From Hyphomicrobiales bacterium (GTDB lineage Bacteria > Pseudomonadota > Alphaproteobacteria > Rhizobiales > CAJQND01), in assembly GCA_028285595.1 (NCBI GenBank), contig JANQOW010000160.1:23107-87106 (forward strand): 64,000 bases of DNA, read 5' to 3'. Under the pieces are notes generated by a model. It was not told the origin of the DNA. It did not search any database and saw nothing but the letters and a program-made list of their open reading frames with translations. Position numbers and translations under genes: made by a program. Shown here piece after piece: positions 16,911 to 24,695 of this stretch; positions within the stretch are counted from its first letter, which is position 1; every line of letters begins with the position of its first letter.

Positions 16911-18470
16911 ATGAAGAACAACAAGAAAAAGATCGTCATCGTTGGCGCGGGGCCCGGCGGGCTCGCCATCTCGATGCTTCTGGCCAATTGCGGCCTTGAT
17001 GTAACGTTGCTGGAAAAGCGCGCCCAAGTGGGCGGGCGCACCGGCCAAATCAAGCAAGATGGCTTTACGTTCGATATCGGACCAACCTTCTTCCTTTATC
17101 CTCCTGTGATTGAGAGCATTTTTGAGCGCTGCGGCTTCGATTTGTGGTCCGAAGTGCCTATGAAGAAACTCGATCCCATGTACCGCCTGGTGTTCGAAAA
17201 CCGCGGTCAACTGGATGCCAAAGCCAATATTGGCGCCATGATGGAAGAGATCGCCAAAATTGCGCCGAACGATGCCCCTGCTCTGCAGCGCTACATGGAC
17301 GACAACCGCCGCAAACTGCAGCATTTCAAACCAGCGTTGGAATCCGCGTTTGAGGGCTTTAAGGACTTTACTAAGCCCGACATCTTGAAATCCCTCTTCA
17401 TGTTGCGCCCGCAATTGTCTCTGGATGGCGATTTGAAGAAGTACTTCGCAGATGACCGGGTGCGTCAAGCCTTTTCCTTCCAGGCCAAGTATCTGGGCAT
17501 GTCGCCGTTCAACTGCCCGAGCCTGTTCACCATCCTGGCCTTCCTGGAATATGAGTATGGCGTGTACCATCCCATCGGTGGTTGCGGCGCAGTGATGGAC
17601 AAAATGGCCGAGTTGGCCACACGCCTGGGCGTGAAAATCAAGCTCTCTGAAGGTGTGGAGAGCATAGATTTCGATGGCAAGCGCGCACGCTCTGCAATCA
17701 CCGCCAAGGGTCGCTATGAATGCGATGCTATGGTGATCAATGCCGACTTCGCCCAGACCATGAAGAATTTGGTGCCTAACCGCATTCGCAAGCGCTGGTC
17801 CGACAAGTCCATTGAGAAGAAGAAGTACTCCTGCTCCACCTACATGATGTATCTGGGCATCAAGGGGCGCTATGACGAGTTGCCTCACCACACGATTTTC
17901 CTGTCGGAAGATCTGCACGGCAACATCGATCAGATCCAGGAACGCAAAGTTCTGCCCGAAAATCCGTCATTCTACGTCCAGAACGCCTCCATCAACGATC
18001 CAACACTGGCGCCGAACGGTATGAGCACCCTTTATGTGCTGGTGCCGGTGGCCAACCTGGAAAGTGAAACAGAGTGGAATGCAGAGGCGCAAGCGTCTTT
18101 CCGTGAATTCGCCCTCAAGCGCCTGGAAGCGATCGGCCTCACGGACCTGCGCGAGCGGATTGTGACCGAGCATATCATGACGCCGCAAAGCTGGCAGGAT
18201 GATCTGGACGTTTATCGAGGCGCCACGTTCAACCTCAGCCACACGTTGTCGCAAATGCTGACCTTCCGTCCTCACAACCGCTTTGAAGACCTCGATGGGG
18301 TTTATCTGGTTGGCGGCGGCACCCATCCGGGCAGCGGCCTGCCGGTGATTTTTGAAGGTGCGCGGATTTCGGCAGATCTGATGGCTGAAGACCTGGGCAT
18401 CAGTCTAGAACGGGCTGAGCGTGAGGAAGTTGCGCCGTCCGGGGATATGCAGTTGGAGCGGGCCTCTTAG
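16911..18470 (+). CDS. CrtI/CrtN-type carotenoid desaturase or oxidase
   Basis: 519 residues. The N-terminal FAD motif (IVIVGAGPGGLAISMLLANC, then LLEKRAQVGGRTG) and the C-terminal VYLVGGGTHPGSGLPVIFEG are those of the phytoene desaturase family, which introduces double bonds into C30 or C40 carotenoid precursors or oxidises terminal methyl groups. The next genes are an acyltransferase and a family-2 glycosyltransferase, the same trio as CrtN/CrtP, CrtO and CrtQ in staphyloxanthin synthesis, which argues for a C30 (diapo-) carotenoid substrate. No squalene or phytoene synthase is in the window. No strong ribosome site precedes the ATG. Confidence 0.82.
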   Translation: MKNNKKKIVIVGAGPGGLAISMLLANCGLDVTLLEKRAQVGGRTGQIKQDGFTFDIGPTFFLYPPVIESIFERCGFDLWSEVPMKKLDPMYRLVFENRGQLDAKANIGAMMEEIAKIAPNDAPALQRYMDDNRRKLQHFKPALESAFEGFKDFTKPDILKSLFMLRPQLSLDGDLKKYFADDRVRQAFSFQAKYLGMSPFNCPSLFTILAFLEYEYGVYHPIGGCGAVMDKMAELATRLGVKIKLSEGVESIDFDGKRARSAITAKGRYECDAMVINADFAQTMKNLVPNRIRKRWSDKSIEKKKYSCSTYMMYLGIKGRYDELPHHTIFLSEDLHGNIDQIQERKVLPENPSFYVQNASINDPTLAPNGMSTLYVLVPVANLESETEWNAEAQASFREFALKRLEAIGLTDLRERIVTEHIMTPQSWQDDLDVYRGATFNLSHTLSQMLTFRPHNRFEDLDGVYLVGGGTHPGSGLPVIFEGARISADLMAEDLGISLERAEREEVAPSGDMQLERAS

Positions 18471-18553
18471 GAGAGACCTCAACAAAGCCGCTTTCATCTT
18501 TTCTCATTCACCGTATGATCGGCGCGCGCCGCAACGGATAATCGTTTGAGTAC

Positions 18554-19381
18554 ATGGCAAGCCCAAACCGAGATGAAAAACAAAAACGCGCTGCACAAGA
18601 CGCGTTGGAGTTGCTCAATCCGACCATATGCCGGATCTTCGAGCGCTATCTGAACCGCTATTTCAGAAAGAACTTTCATGGGGTCCGGGTGGCGCGCGAT
18701 GGAACGGCTCCCCCCATCGATGCCGATCATGGCTTGGTGGCCTATTGCAATCATGCATCCTGGTGGGATCCGCTGGTGATGTTCTATCTGGCGCGGGTCC
18801 TCTACAGGGACCGCAAGGCATTCGGCCCGATCGATGCGGCGGCGTTGGAAAAGTACAGGTTTATGCGCAAGATCGGCCTGTTCCCGGTTGAACAGGAGAC
18901 AAGCCGCGGCTCGGTGCATTTTCTCAATGTGTCGCACGGGCTGCTCAGAGAGCCCAAGACCAGCCTGTGGCTCACCCCGCAAGGCCATTTCGCAGACGCC
19001 CGCGTGCGGCCCGTGACCTTCAAGCCGGGCCTTGCCCACCTGGCCCGCGACTGCGGCAAGGTCACGTTCCTGCCCATGGCGGTGGAATATTGCTTCTGGA
19101 ATGAAAGCAAGCCGGAGCTGCTGATCCGATTCGGCGCGCCGATCCATAGCGCAGAGCCCAAAGACAAAACCGTTGACGATTGGCAGGCCCAGTTGCAAAT
19201 GGCGCTGCAAACCGCTCAGGACAAGCTGGCCATGGATGCCATCAGCAGGGACCCCGACCGCTTCACGGAGGTGTTGCAAGGATCCGTGGGCGTCGGCGTT
19301 GCGTATGATGGCTGGCGGCGCATCAAGGCCTGGGCGCGGGGCAGACGCTTTTCCGCAGCTCACGAGGACGATAAACCATGA
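18554..19381 (+). CDS. PlsC-like acyltransferase (CrtO-like by context)
   Basis: 275 residues. Acyltransferase motif I is NHASWWDP (H67 and D72, the HX4D catalytic pair); motif III reads LTPQGHFADARVRPVTFKPG, where TPQG replaces the usual FPEG. The family esterifies fatty acyl groups to lysophospholipids or sugar hydroxyls. Its place between the carotenoid desaturase and the glycosyltransferase suggests esterification of a glycosyl-carotenoid, as CrtO does in Staphylococcus, but bacterial CrtO itself is a different sequence family, so this would be functional analogy. The stop overlaps the glycosyltransferase start (ATGA). Confidence 0.78.
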   Translation: MASPNRDEKQKRAAQDALELLNPTICRIFERYLNRYFRKNFHGVRVARDGTAPPIDADHGLVAYCNHASWWDPLVMFYLARVLYRDRKAFGPIDAAALEKYRFMRKIGLFPVEQETSRGSVHFLNVSHGLLREPKTSLWLTPQGHFADARVRPVTFKPGLAHLARDCGKVTFLPMAVEYCFWNESKPELLIRFGAPIHSAEPKDKTVDDWQAQLQMALQTAQDKLAMDAISRDPDRFTEVLQGSVGVGVAYDGWRRIKAWARGRRFSAAHEDDKP

Positions 19382-20499
19382 GTTGGCTGACCTTGAATTG
19401 GACCGTGTTCTGGCTGGCGGTCATTCCGTGGGCGCTGGGAATCTGGAACCTGTTTCTCTTCCGCGCACCGAAGACGGCAAGCGGCTCCGTGCCGCCGGTT
19501 TCCATTCTCATGCCGGCGCGCAATGAGGAAGCCAGGATCCGGCCGGCCCTGGAGACCATCACGGAGACGGAAGGGGTTGAGTTTGAGCTCATCGTGGCGG
19601 ACGACAACTCAACCGATGCAACGGCCGATATTGTGCGTGAGTTTGCCCAAAACGATCCGCGCATCAAACTGGTGTCCACGCCCAAGCTGCCGGAAGGCTG
19701 GGGCGGCAAGAACCATGCGTGCCACTTCCTCAGCACCCAGGCCGCCCATGAGCATCTGGTGTTCATCGACGCGGACATGATCGTCTCGCCGGATTGCTTT
19801 GCGCGGCTGTCCGCGCATCTGGCCAACAATAAGTCGGCCCTGATCTCCGGCATTCCGCTCCAGGAAACCGGGAGCTTCTGGGAGCGCGTGGTGATCCCCA
19901 CAATCCATGTGATGATGCTTGGGTATCTGCCCTTCATCGGCATGCGCTATTCAAAGTCGCCCGGGTTCGGAGCAGCGGTCGGGCAGATCATCGGCGTGCG
20001 CAAGAGCGAATATGAACAGGTCGGCGGGCACACGTCCATCAAGTCCACCATGCATGACGGCGTTCAGCTCGCCCGCCTCTTCCGCCGCAATGGCCTGTTC
20101 ACGGACCTGGTCAACGTGACCGATCTGTGCGCCACGCGCATGTATGACAATGTGGCGGACATCTGGGCCGGGTTTATGAAGAACGCCCATGAGGGCATTG
20201 CCACACCCATTGCACTGCCCATTTGGACGGTGCTGCTTGTGGGCGGTCACATCATGCCGCTGGTGCTGCTGCTGATCGCTCTGGCGAGCGGGCTTGAACC
20301 GGTGTTGGCGGGCGCGGCGTGTTTGCTCATCTTCTCGTTCCGCATCATCCTGGCGCTGCGCTTTCATCAGTCCTTGTTGGGAGCTGTGCTTCACCCGCTC
20401 GGGGTGGGGTTCATGGTGGTGCTCAACTGGATCGCCCTCTTCCGCCGCCTGGCCGGCCGCACGGTAAGCTGGCGCGACCGGGCGTACGATACCAATTAG
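19378..20499 (+). CDS. crtQ: membrane-bound family-2 glycosyltransferase (CrtQ-like)
   Basis: 373 residues. An N-terminal membrane helix (VFWLAVIPWALGIWNLFLF) precedes a GT2 domain: VSILMPARNEEARI, IVADDNSTDATADI, the DxD metal motif D131-A-D133 in FIDADMIV, and PGFGAAVGQIIGVRK. At least two more C-terminal helices (residues about 283-345) anchor it. This layout is that of CrtQ (diaponeurosporenoate glycosyltransferase) and the related HpnB-type hopanoid enzymes. Translationally coupled to the acyltransferase. Symbol is tentative; linkage to the CrtN-like gene is the main support. Confidence 0.75.
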   Translation: MSWLTLNWTVFWLAVIPWALGIWNLFLFRAPKTASGSVPPVSILMPARNEEARIRPALETITETEGVEFELIVADDNSTDATADIVREFAQNDPRIKLVSTPKLPEGWGGKNHACHFLSTQAAHEHLVFIDADMIVSPDCFARLSAHLANNKSALISGIPLQETGSFWERVVIPTIHVMMLGYLPFIGMRYSKSPGFGAAVGQIIGVRKSEYEQVGGHTSIKSTMHDGVQLARLFRRNGLFTDLVNVTDLCATRMYDNVADIWAGFMKNAHEGIATPIALPIWTVLLVGGHIMPLVLLLIALASGLEPVLAGAACLLIFSFRIILALRFHQSLLGAVLHPLGVGFMVVLNWIALFRRLAGRTVSWRDRAYDTN

Positions 20500-20986
20500 T
20501 CCCGGCGAACGCGGGCCAGCAGAGCTCAGAGCAAGCCGCTCTGGGTCCCGGATATTTTGCTGGCGCAAAATTCCGGGATGACGTTGGTGGCATGGCCTAC
20601 CCCTCCCCCCTCCGTCATCCCCGCGAACGCGGGGACCCAGGGTGGTAGAGCTCGGAGCAAGCAGCTCCGCGATGACAGTTCATGCGCCTCCCCCGCGCCC
20701 TTGCGCACGCGAGGGCCCATAGCCGGCGCCGTGCAATTGGCGCAGAAGGTCCTCGCTTTCGCAAGGGCGCGTTAACTCCCCGCGTCCCTGCGAAAGCAGG
20801 GACCTTCTGAGCCAAGGGTAAGATGTGAGCTATGGGCCCCTGCTTTCGCAGGGGTGCCGAAAACTCAACCATCAGGGCCAAATAGAGCGAATTCGCCAAC
20901 TCCTTCAAACGCTTACGCGAAATTGGGTTCGTTTCGCAGAATCAACCCTTATGGTGACATAAATCAGCTATTTAGTGGCGTCTTAC
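20500..20986. repeat. palindromic intergenic repeat cluster
   Basis: This 487-base gap has no convincing gene. It holds several short palindromes: CCCCGCGAACGCGGGG at 20619-20634, GTCCCTGCGAAAGCAGGGAC at 20784-20803 and CCCCTGCTTTCGCAGGGG at 20837-20854. Nested inverted repeats pair GGGCCCATAGC (20713-20723) with GCTATGGGCCC (20829-20839), and enclose a longer imperfect pair at about 20738-20765 and 20786-20813. The GTCATCCCCGCG / GACCCAG wording is typical of dispersed REP/BIME-like elements in proteobacteria. It may stabilise or end the glycosyltransferase transcript. Confidence 0.7.
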
Positions 20987-22411
20987 CTAGAAGTACCGCA
21001 GATACTCCTCGATCTCCCACTGCGAAATCGACACTGAATAGCGCTCCCACTCATCACGCTTATACTGGATGAAGGAGTTGTGCATCTGCTCGCCAATCGC
21101 GGCCTTCAGCAGCTCATCGCCTTCCAGAAGATTGGTGGCTTCCTCCAGCGTGCGTGGCAGGCGTTGAACGCCGGCCTCATCGAACTCCGCCTCGCTCATC
21201 AGATAGAGGTCCTTGCCGAGCGCCGGTCCGGGATCGGTCTTCAGACCCAGCCCCTCAACCGTGGCCGCCGTGGTGCAGGCCATGGCGAGATAGGCGTTCA
21301 TGCACATGTCGGTGGCCCGGTTCTCAATGCAGAAGCGGTTCTGCGGCATGCGCAGCATGGCAGACCGGTTATTGGGCCCGTAGGTCACATGGGTCGGCGC
21401 CCAGGTGTACACCCCGCCTTCAAAGCCCGGCACCTTGGCCACAAGGCCCTTATAGGAGTTCACGGTGGAACAGGTGATCGCCGCCAGCCCGCCGCCATGG
21501 CGCAGCAGACCGCCAATGGCGTGATAGACGCGCGGGTCCCAGCCGTCGGCGCTGCTGCCGAAGATGTTGGCGCCTGTCTTGGTGTCCTGAATGGAGAAGT
21601 TGATGTGCGCACCGGAGCGCCAGTCGCCGATGGTGGGCTTGGGCATGTAGGTCACGAACATGCCATGGCGCTTGGCCACCTCCTTCAACAGCACACGCAG
21701 GAAGGTGAGCCGGTCGGCCATCTCCACCACATGGGTGTAGCCGAAGTCGAGCTCGAACTGTGAATACGCCCCTTCGGCCACCACATCGTGCAGGTCCCAG
21801 TCAAGCTCGCCCAGAATGTCGATCAGCTCGCCCAGAAAGCCCATGCTGTCGATGGAGGCTTCCACATCATAGCCCCAGGCCTGACGCCGCGGCTTGCCGC
21901 CGCCGGGCATGACGGGATCATTGTCGAATGCCTTCACCGGGGCGCCGTTCTCGTCATACTTCATGACGATGAACTCCGGCTCCACCCCGGCCATGGGCCG
22001 GAACCCCTTGTCGGCGGCAGCGGCCACCTGGCGCTTCAAGGCCATGCGCGGGCAGATGTTGTAGGGCTTACCTTCCCAATAGAGGTCGGCGAAGATCACC
22101 GCTTGCGTCTTGTCCCAGGGGCAGATGTAAACGGCATCCAGATCCGGAATGGTGATCTGGTCCGGGTCAGCCGGCCCGAGCTCGGGAACGAACGAGACCG
22201 AGTGCACAGCAAACTGCGGGCCCTTGCCCAGACACAGCGCCTCGAAATCCCACATGGGCACGGGCTTGGTTTTCGGCACGCCCAGAAGGTCGATCCAGCA
22301 GCACAGGAGATACTTAACGCCCGCCTTTTTCAGCCGTACCTTCACATCGGCCATTTGCCCGCGATTGCGCTCAATCGCATCGTCCATGCTTTCAATGTAA
22401 ATATCGCTCAT
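20987..22411 (-). CDS. glutamine synthetase-like gamma-glutamyl-amine ligase
   Basis: 474 residues with GS-fold catalytic landmarks: an N-terminal beta-grasp (LKKAGVKYLLCCWIDLLGVP), GVEPEFIV, EGAYSQFELDFG for metal ligands, and the arginine-rich ENRATDMCMNAYLAMA. The usual N/S-G-M-H-x-H motif is altered to GAHINFSIQD, so the second histidine is replaced by asparagine. This points away from housekeeping GlnA and toward the family that joins glutamate to an amine (GlnT, methylamide or ethanolamine type). A canonical AAGGAG site precedes the ATG. It is the last gene of the minus-strand Lrp / Rieske / cupin operon. Confidence 0.82.
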   Translation of the reverse strand: MSDIYIESMDDAIERNRGQMADVKVRLKKAGVKYLLCCWIDLLGVPKTKPVPMWDFEALCLGKGPQFAVHSVSFVPELGPADPDQITIPDLDAVYICPWDKTQAVIFADLYWEGKPYNICPRMALKRQVAAAADKGFRPMAGVEPEFIVMKYDENGAPVKAFDNDPVMPGGGKPRRQAWGYDVEASIDSMGFLGELIDILGELDWDLHDVVAEGAYSQFELDFGYTHVVEMADRLTFLRVLLKEVAKRHGMFVTYMPKPTIGDWRSGAHINFSIQDTKTGANIFGSSADGWDPRVYHAIGGLLRHGGGLAAITCSTVNSYKGLVAKVPGFEGGVYTWAPTHVTYGPNNRSAMLRMPQNRFCIENRATDMCMNAYLAMACTTAATVEGLGLKTDPGPALGKDLYLMSEAEFDEAGVQRLPRTLEEATNLLEGDELLKAAIGEQMHNSFIQYKRDEWERYSVSISQWEIEEYLRYF

Positions 22412-22451
22412 CTGTCTTATCTCCTTGGGGCCGGACCATGCCGGCTCTTAA

Positions 22452-22856
22452 CTATTGGGCGGGTTTGGGCATGTCCTCAGGATCGATGCCGGGAACAAAA
22501 GTGATGCCGGCCTGCTGCTTCCAGTCATGCGGATAGGCGGCATAGAAGATCACGCATTTCTCATCACACTCATAGGCGATGTGGTTGTCTTTCGGGATGT
22601 AGAGCACATCACCCGGCGAGCACTCATAGCTCTCGCCATCGCAGGTCAGCCGGAAGGTGCCTTCCATGCAGTAGATGATCTCATCGCAGGTGAGGTCCCA
22701 TGGCACGGAGACCTGGTTCAGGAAGTTCAAGCCGCCACACATGGTGTCGGAAACCTCGCTGGTGACGAACGGTTTGATGTAACTTTTGCCGGGCTCCAGG
22801 GTGTGGAGCCTGTGCTCAATGTCAGAGAACTTATAGAGCTGGGGTTTGTTGCCCAT
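22452..22856 (-). CDS. EutQ-like cupin protein
   Basis: 134 residues with one cupin beta-barrel: WDLTCDEIIYCMEGTFRLT and SYECSPGDVLYIPKDNHIAY form the two conserved motifs. The arrangement resembles EutQ, a protein of ethanolamine use, but the metal-binding histidines of cupin motif 1 are missing (only DEIIY). It sits between the Rieske gene and the GS-like gene in one operon, with an AAGGA site before its ATG. It might bind the amine substrate or intermediate; this is inference. Confidence 0.7.
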   Translation of the reverse strand: MGNKPQLYKFSDIEHRLHTLEPGKSYIKPFVTSEVSDTMCGGLNFLNQVSVPWDLTCDEIIYCMEGTFRLTCDGESYECSPGDVLYIPKDNHIAYECDEKCVIFYAAYPHDWKQQAGITFVPGIDPEDMPKPAQ

Positions 22857-22883
22857 GGGGTGCGGTGTCCTTTGTTTTCAGAA

Positions 22884-24002
22884 TCAATTGACTGCTTTAG
22901 GTGCGGTGACGGCCTGAACGATCTGGTCCTGAAAGGCGCGCACACTGTCTTCCCACACCGGGGAGAGAACGCCGCCTTCAGAGGCCACCGGCGAGTGGCG
23001 GCCGATCTGCATGCGCTCGCACATTTCATGATCTTCTTTGTGAACATCCCACCATAAGCTCTTGAGACCGTCGATCTCTTCGGCTGTGAGCGTCTGGCCT
23101 TCGGTGGTGTAGAGCGCGCGCTTTTGCAGCATGCGCTCCGGCCCGATGGGAATGTTGAGATAGACCCCCAACTGGTCCGGGAAGTAGCGGCCCACGATGA
23201 AATTCGGGAACAAGGTGAGATAGCGCGAAGACACCGCAAGGCTGCCGCTGGTGCCCTCTTCTTCCGACAGATCCACCGCGCTGCCCACACAGCGTCCATC
23301 GATGATGGTGTAGTGATCGCCCAGCGGCTGGCGGGTTGTTGTCTTGTGCACGAACTGCACGTGATATGGCTCGATGAAGTTCTCCATGATGAACTTCCAA
23401 TTGGTGGCAATCTCGCCGAAATCGAGCACACCGATCGGTTCCACCTGGTGAAAGTTCACGCCGCTGAGCCGCTCAATGAGTGGCGCGGCATAGTCTTCGA
23501 AGGCTTCGGCCGTGCCGTCCAGATTGACGAAGATCCAATCGTGCCAAACGGTGGTGCGGATCGGCCACAAGCCGTGCGCTTGGCTGTTGAACCCTTCTGG
23601 CTGATCCAGATCGGCGCCGCCAAAATGAGGAGACGCCCGCAAGGCGCCGCTCAGGTCATAGGCCCAGGCGTGGTACGGGCAGCGGATCAGCTTGCCCACA
23701 TTCTTGGGCTGGTCCACCAGTTGCAGGCAGCGGTGACGGCACACATTGTGGAAGGCTGCTATCTCGCCGTCAGCCTTCTTCACCAGCAGGACCGGCTTGC
23801 CGGCCACCGTCACCGGGATCACATCGCCCGCCGCCGAGAGCTCATGCGCGAACCCGGCACACACCCACGTGCTGGAGAGAACCGTATTGCATTCGAGCTG
23901 CCAGAACGCTTCGCTTGTATAGGCTTCAGCCGGAAGGCCCCGGGCCAGCCCGTCCGCACCATGGGTGGCGGCGAGCAGCCTCTCCAGTCGTTCAGGTTCC
24001 AT
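22884..24002 (-). CDS. Rieske oxygenase alpha subunit, choline/betaine-monooxygenase-like
   Basis: 372 residues. The Rieske [2Fe-2S] ligands are in NVCRHRCLQLV and LIRCPYHAWAYD (C-x-H and C-x2-H). The mononuclear iron site reads NWKFIMENFIEPYHVQFVH. The length and the P-Y-H-A-W-A-Y sequence resemble choline, carnitine and glycine-betaine monooxygenases (CntA, GbcA) rather than the phthalate type found in the other two Rieske genes here. The likely chemistry is oxidative attack on an N-methyl or C-N group. No reductase gene is adjacent. The ATG lies within the end of the lrp-like gene (11-base overlap). Confidence 0.85.
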   Translation of the reverse strand: MEPERLERLLAATHGADGLARGLPAEAYTSEAFWQLECNTVLSSTWVCAGFAHELSAAGDVIPVTVAGKPVLLVKKADGEIAAFHNVCRHRCLQLVDQPKNVGKLIRCPYHAWAYDLSGALRASPHFGGADLDQPEGFNSQAHGLWPIRTTVWHDWIFVNLDGTAEAFEDYAAPLIERLSGVNFHQVEPIGVLDFGEIATNWKFIMENFIEPYHVQFVHKTTTRQPLGDHYTIIDGRCVGSAVDLSEEEGTSGSLAVSSRYLTLFPNFIVGRYFPDQLGVYLNIPIGPERMLQKRALYTTEGQTLTAEEIDGLKSLWWDVHKEDHEMCERMQIGRHSPVASEGGVLSPVWEDSVRAFQDQIVQAVTAPKAVN

Positions 24003-24558
24003 CGCGCTCTCCCCAGTCGCTCTTCAGCAGGAACTGGTTCTTGTAGTTCTTCAGGCCCGTCATGGTTTCCACTGACGCAATGTCGGACGCGCCATGAATT
24101 TCGGTGTCGAGAAAATGCAAGAGGCCGTCCCGGTCGTTGCTCACCACCTCCACAAGCAGATCGTAGCGCCCGGAGACCCAGAGGATGTAGACCACGTCCG
24201 GCAGCCGGGCGAGGCGCTCGGCCACCTGTTGGGGCGTGTGGCCCGGCGCGATCTTCAGGCCCATCATGGCATCGGTCTGATACTCCACTGCCACAGGATC
24301 GGCGATGGCCACGATGCGCAGCATGCCGGCCTGCTTCATGCCGTTCACCCGGTTGCGGATGGTGCCTTCGGAGACCCCAAGCTCGGAGGCGATCTCGGCA
24401 AACGGCATGCGCCCGTCCTGCTGCAGCATGGCCACGATGGAGCGGTTCAGGGTGTCGTGGGGGGAGGAAATGTCGGAGAGGCGCGCGGGGCGCTCAGAGA
24501 GCTTACGCGCGTCTATATCGGTGATCTCGCGGGCTGCTCTGCCGGGCCGTGCCACCAT
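23992..24558 (-). CDS. Lrp/AsnC-family regulator
   Basis: 188 residues from ATG 24558 (a TTG at 24591 would add 11). An N-terminal extension of about 35 residues precedes a winged helix-turn-helix (LNRSIVAMLQQDGRMPFAEI, SELGVSEGTIRNRVNGMKQA) and the RAM ligand-binding domain (VYILWVSGRYDLLVEVVSND). Lrp-type proteins form octamers that sense amino acids or amines. It is the first gene of the Rieske / cupin / GS-like operon and faces a divergent Rieske operon, so it probably controls both through the repeats at 24573-24642. Confidence 0.85.
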   Translation of the reverse strand: MVARPGRAAREITDIDARKLSERPARLSDISSPHDTLNRSIVAMLQQDGRMPFAEIASELGVSEGTIRNRVNGMKQAGMLRIVAIADPVAVEYQTDAMMGLKIAPGHTPQQVAERLARLPDVVYILWVSGRYDLLVEVVSNDRDGLLHFLDTEIHGASDIASVETMTGLKNYKNQFLLKSDWGERDGT

Positions 24559-24572
24559 AATCCGCCTCACAT

Positions 24573-24642
24573 TACGATATTCGAAGAACAATCGATTTTA
24601 GCTACGTAATTCGCAGCAAGTTAGCCTTGACTTACGAATACG
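24573..24642. promoter_or_regulatory. candidate Lrp-family operator, three phased repeats
   Basis: Between the divergent Lrp and Rieske genes the motif TACG-N2-ATTCG occurs at 24573 (TACGATATTCG) and 24603 (TACGTAATTCG), and a related TACGAATACG at 24633. The starts are spaced exactly 30 bases apart, about three helix turns, as expected for sites on one face of the DNA wrapped by an Lrp octamer. Binding is inferred. Confidence 0.55.
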
Positions 24643-24695
24643 TCAATATTCTAATTTCCAGATTGGTGATCGCGCAGCTTAGGGAGAGAGTTTCC

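Noticed and set aside
16902..17918. 338-codon minus-strand frame opposite the carotenoid desaturase
   Set aside because: Composition is that of a shadow; the desaturase motifs on the plus strand are decisive.
20619..20854. Short palindromes as a CRISPR array
   Set aside because: The repeats are few, differ in sequence and have no regular spacers; no cas genes are near.
23124..24524. 466-codon open frame on the plus strand
   Set aside because: It covers the antisense of the Rieske and Lrp genes and is an artefact of high GC content.
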